DNA of 14,538 nucleotides from Citrobacter freundii (GTDB lineage: Bacteria > Bacteroidota > Bacteroidia > Chitinophagales > Chitinophagaceae). Positions within the stretch are counted from its first letter, which is position 1, and the number at the start of each line of letters is the position of its first letter. The position numbers and the translations under genes are program-made. The stretch covers positions 1 to 14,538 of the forward strand of contig QFQQ01000105.1 in NCBI GenBank assembly GCA_003243445.1, given 5' to 3'. Shown here in pieces: positions 12,192 to 14,538 of this stretch. The notes beneath the pieces were generated by a model, which had not been told where the DNA came from, made no database searches, and saw only the letters and a list, made by a program, of their open reading frames with translations.

Positions 12192-13968
12192 ATTTGAGCT
12201 TAAGGCTCTGATTACTGGCGTAGATAAGCTATCTCCTGCGCTTTCACGGATGCAGAAAAATATCCGTGGTTTCAAGCGCCAGGCAGAGGAAGCTTCAAAA
12301 GGTGGGTTAGCGCTGGCGGGTGGTTTGGCTGCTGGATTGACTGTATCGCTTAAAGCCTATGCGGATCAGGAGAATGCGGCTACTGGGCTGAAGGTCGCAA
12401 TGATGCAGGCTAACGGAGAAGTCGGCAATAGTTTTGAAAAAATAAACAAACTGGCTGTTGGGCTTGGGAATCAGTTACCTGGCACGACTGCTGATTTTCA
12501 GAACATGATGCAGATGCTTGTTCGCCAGGGTATTCCGGCAGAAAACATTCTGGGTGGAGTGGGCAAGGCGACGGCGTACCTTGCTGTTCAGCTAAAAAAG
12601 ACACCTGAAGCAGCGGCAGAATTCGCCGCGAAAATGCAGGATGCAACTGGAACCGCGTCAGATGACATGATGGGATTATTCGATACTATCCAGAAGGCAT
12701 TCTATCTTGGGGTTGATGATACCAACATGCTGTCGTTCTTCACTAAGACCAGCTCAGTTCTGAAGATGGTTAATAAAGACGGATTAAAAGCCGCTCAGGG
12801 ACTTGCTCCGATCAGCGTTATGATGGACCAGATGGGGATGCAAGGAGAGTCCGCCGGCAACGCCCTACGAAAAGTCATTCAATCTGGCCTTGATCTTAAA
12901 AAAGTCAGAGCGACTAACAAAGGATTGAGGAAACAACGTATTCGGCTGGACTTTACGGACGGAAAAGGAGGTTTTGGTGGTCTGGACAAAATGTTCAGCC
13001 AGTTGGCCAAGCTACGCAAACTGACAGATACGGATAAAACTTCCGTACTAAAAACTCTCTTTGGGGATGATGCGGAAACCCTGCAGGTAGTTAATGCCCT
13101 CATCGATAAAGGTAAAGACGGATACGATCAGATTCAGCAAAAAATGAATAAACAGGCCAGTCTGAATAAGCGTGTTGAGGCTCAACTTGGGACCCTGACA
13201 AACCTCTGGGAAGCGATGACCGGTACCGCAACTAATGGCCTCGCCGCCATTGGAAGCGCCTTCTCAGGTGATACAAAAAATCTGACCATCTGGCTTGGTG
13301 ACCTCGGGGAAAAATTTTCTAACTTTGCCGAGAAAAATCCTGATGTAATCAGGGGAGTAGTCGGCCTTGTTGCTGGTCTTGCTGCTTTAAAGCTTGGGTT
13401 TATGGGAGTTAACTTTGCTTTAGGTTTGGTGAGTAAGACTATATCAATGTCCCCGTGGGGGATATTGTTCAGACTTATTGCAATGGCTGCAGGTTATATC
13501 ATTGCCAACTGGAGTACTGTAGGCCCGTGGTTTAAAGAAATGTGGGATAAGATTGGGCCATATTTCCAAGTCGGATGGGAGTTGATGAAAACAGTCTTTG
13601 GTTGGACACCACTAGGATTGATCATCAATAACTGGGGACCAGTTGTTAAGTGGTTCCAGGATATGTGGGCAAAACTGAAGCCCATTATTGAATGGTTCTC
13701 TGATGGTGCCAGTGACACGGTTGCCGCCGCTAATGCGGCTCAGTGGGGGGCTGGTGGTTATGGAGCCTATGGTACTGGTGTTCCTGTTCAGGGATATAAT
13801 CCGTATCAAATAAACCAAACCGGGCAAAAGAAAGCCGAGGGAGAAATTACAGTATCCTTCAAAGATGCACCGCCTGGTATGCGCATTACTGACACCCGAT
13901 CATCGGGTATAGATGTAAATCATGACGTGGGTTACACAAGAATAGGAAAGACTGGCATGAGCGGATAG
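12184..13968 (+). CDS. tail tape measure protein
   Basis: This 594-residue protein sets tail length. It starts MAEFELKALITGVDKLSPAL, then has an early small-residue-rich segment (GLALAGGLAAGLTVSLKAYA, about 39-58). A helical core of the phage tail tape measure family follows (about 65-290, with TADFQNMMQMLVRQGIPAEN and GVGKATAYLAVQLKKTPEAA). Hydrophobic stretches lie at about 387-440, which could insert into the host inner membrane during DNA entry. A Trp-rich 20-residue repeat occurs at 442-461 (NWSTVGPWFKEMWDKIGPYF) and 483-502. The C-terminus (ITVSFKDAPPGMRI...VGYTRIG) resembles that of Mu-type tape measures, so the protein looks complete. At about 0.15 nm per residue it predicts a tail near 90 nm, an inference from the family rule. 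The start overlaps the frameshift extension; GGAG at 12170-12173 and AAAGG at 12177-12181 are both upstream. Confidence 0.93.
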   Translation: MAEFELKALITGVDKLSPALSRMQKNIRGFKRQAEEASKGGLALAGGLAAGLTVSLKAYADQENAATGLKVAMMQANGEVGNSFEKINKLAVGLGNQLPGTTADFQNMMQMLVRQGIPAENILGGVGKATAYLAVQLKKTPEAAAEFAAKMQDATGTASDDMMGLFDTIQKAFYLGVDDTNMLSFFTKTSSVLKMVNKDGLKAAQGLAPISVMMDQMGMQGESAGNALRKVIQSGLDLKKVRATNKGLRKQRIRLDFTDGKGGFGGLDKMFSQLAKLRKLTDTDKTSVLKTLFGDDAETLQVVNALIDKGKDGYDQIQQKMNKQASLNKRVEAQLGTLTNLWEAMTGTATNGLAAIGSAFSGDTKNLTIWLGDLGEKFSNFAEKNPDVIRGVVGLVAGLAALKLGFMGVNFALGLVSKTISMSPWGILFRLIAMAAGYIIANWSTVGPWFKEMWDKIGPYFQVGWELMKTVFGWTPLGLIINNWGPVVKWFQDMWAKLKPIIEWFSDGASDTVAAANAAQWGAGGYGAYGTGVPVQGYNPYQINQTGQKKAEGEITVSFKDAPPGMRITDTRSSGIDVNHDVGYTRIGKTGMSG

Positions 13969-14037
13969 AACAATGTATTTTTTGAACTTGCTATCGTGTG
14001 CATAGCGGATAACTATAGAAAATCACACAAGGAAATT
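13960..14037 (+). promoter_or_regulatory. upstream region of the terminal accessory gene, with repeats
   Basis: The end of the tape-measure gene and the 69-base gap behind it contain AGCGGATA twice (13960-13967 and 14004-14011), each followed by AAC (the first after an extra G). Arms CTATCGT (13991-13997) and ACTATAG (14012-14018) form an imperfect dyad (CTATnGT/ACnATAG). TTGAAC (13982-13987) or TTGCTA (13988-13993) and TATAGA (14014-14019) are weak promoter elements with poor spacing. AAGGA (14029-14033) is the ribosome site. Confidence 0.45.
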
Positions 14038-14538
14038 ATGAAAAGTCATATAATAGCAAGTGCAATAATTGGTGCATCAGTGGTTTTTTCTGCACTTATC
14101 ATCTCTGGAAATATTTCGCTTAAGGATGAGCATGTAATTCCCCTCGCCGGAGGAACTGTAAAATTAGGTGATATTTATAAAGAGCAAAAACTACTCAGCG
14201 CAAAGTTGATTTTTAAAGAAGGCGAGCAGGTTTTAATATCTGAAGGGAATCCCGATGATTTTTCTAGTGAACTTGACACAAAAATCACAAAGATACTCAA
14301 GACACTTAATGAAGGGAAAACGAAAGATGATGAGAAATTAACAGCCGAAAATCTCAGTGTGATTGATGATGCTAAATTGGAGGTTACTTCAGCTGTTCGT
14401 TATACCAGTGAGTATCAACCTCTGTTTACATTGACGTTAGATGAAAAAGAAATACCAATGGCTAAGGAAGGTGCGAATAAGCGGGGAAATTCTTCTCGGC
14501 TGACTCAGTCATTTCATTTCTTCATGTTTGAGCCGATT
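14038..14538 (+). CDS. membrane-anchored protein of unknown function, probable moron (partial, runs off the window)
   Basis: I do not recognise this protein. The frame is open for 167 codons to the window edge, so the 3' end is missing. Residues 5-24 (IIASAIIGASVVFSALIISG) form one hydrophobic segment after MKSH, a signal anchor or signal peptide; no lipobox cysteine follows, and no cysteine occurs in the visible part. The rest is polar and would face the periplasm. It includes VIPLAGGTVKLGDIY (about 33-47), a Lys/Glu/Asp-rich helical stretch (about 76-105) and probable strands (LEVTSAVRY, PLFTLTLDEKEI). It is much more AT-rich than the head genes and uses the rare codon ATA six times, signs of separate origin. 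It lies directly after the tape measure, where a Mu-type phage would have its DNA circulation protein, and has its own ribosome site. An exported protein there could block superinfection (compare HK97 gp15), but this is inference. Confidence 0.72.
   Translation, partial: MKSHIIASAIIGASVVFSALIISGNISLKDEHVIPLAGGTVKLGDIYKEQKLLSAKLIFKEGEQVLISEGNPDDFSSELDTKITKILKTLNEGKTKDDEKLTAENLSVIDDAKLEVTSAVRYTSEYQPLFTLTLDEKEIPMAKEGANKRGNSSRLTQSFHFFMFEPI

Noticed and set aside
13988..14037. A true lac operator or cloning-vector contamination before the last gene
   Set aside because: Only one half-site plus a ribosome-site-like match is present, the spacing differs from lacO1, and the flanks are unlike any vector I know; kept only as a junction or operator observation.
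1..14538. tRNA genes, attachment sites, insertion sequences or CRISPR arrays
   Set aside because: No cloverleaf, transposase, terminal inverted repeats or regularly spaced repeats were seen on reading both strands; integrase and lysis genes, if present, lie outside the window.

Overview
This window is the late (packaging, head and tail) region of a temperate phage or prophage of an enterobacterium (Escherichia/Shigella/Salmonella/Citrobacter group). All genes that can be supported are on the + strand. The assignment rests on enterobacterial proteins recognised by eye: a CspI/CspG-type cold-shock protein, its YnfQ/YmcF-type partner and a GnsA/GnsB protein. It also rests on an HK97-type head module joined to a Mu-type contractile-tail module. 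That chimeric layout is known from Shigella phage SfV and its relatives, so the phage would have been classed as a myovirus. No similarity search was run; family names come from recognition of sequence and gene order.

Positions 1-1922 form an AT-rich accessory island of small genes: cspI-like, an AUU-initiated zinc-ribbon gene (ynfQ-like), an unrecognised 76-residue gene, gnsA/gnsB-like, and a second small zinc-ribbon gene with its own extended -10 promoter. At least four intrinsic terminators split it into short units. As I recall, the E. coli Qin prophage carries csp/ynf/gns genes in a similar place, between the lysis genes and the terminase. The island could therefore be expressed in the lysogen, and at low temperature, independently of the phage late operon.

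Positions 2001-4705 hold the packaging genes: HNH endonuclease, a GC-rich putative cos segment, and the small (P27-type) and large (Terminase_1-type) terminase subunits. Positions 4702-9183 hold head and connector genes: a 53-residue two-helix membrane protein, portal, prohead protease, major capsid protein, gp6-like connector, head-closure protein and a gp10-like completion protein. A terminator-like hairpin and a second hairpin follow the capsid gene. Most genes from 2478 on overlap by 1-26 bases, as expected of one coupled late operon.

Positions 9183-13968 hold the contractile tail: tail terminator, DUF2635 protein, sheath, tube, tail-assembly chaperone with a programmed -1 frameshift site (T TTT TTC), and tape measure. 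The window ends in an AT-rich gene (14038 onward, cut by the window edge). It encodes an N-terminally membrane-anchored protein of unknown function and has the look of a moron inserted behind the tape-measure gene.

The most interesting leads are that terminal gene with its unusual upstream repeats, the cold-shock island with its AUU start and unknown gene, and the -1 frameshift site in a Mu-type tail chaperone.
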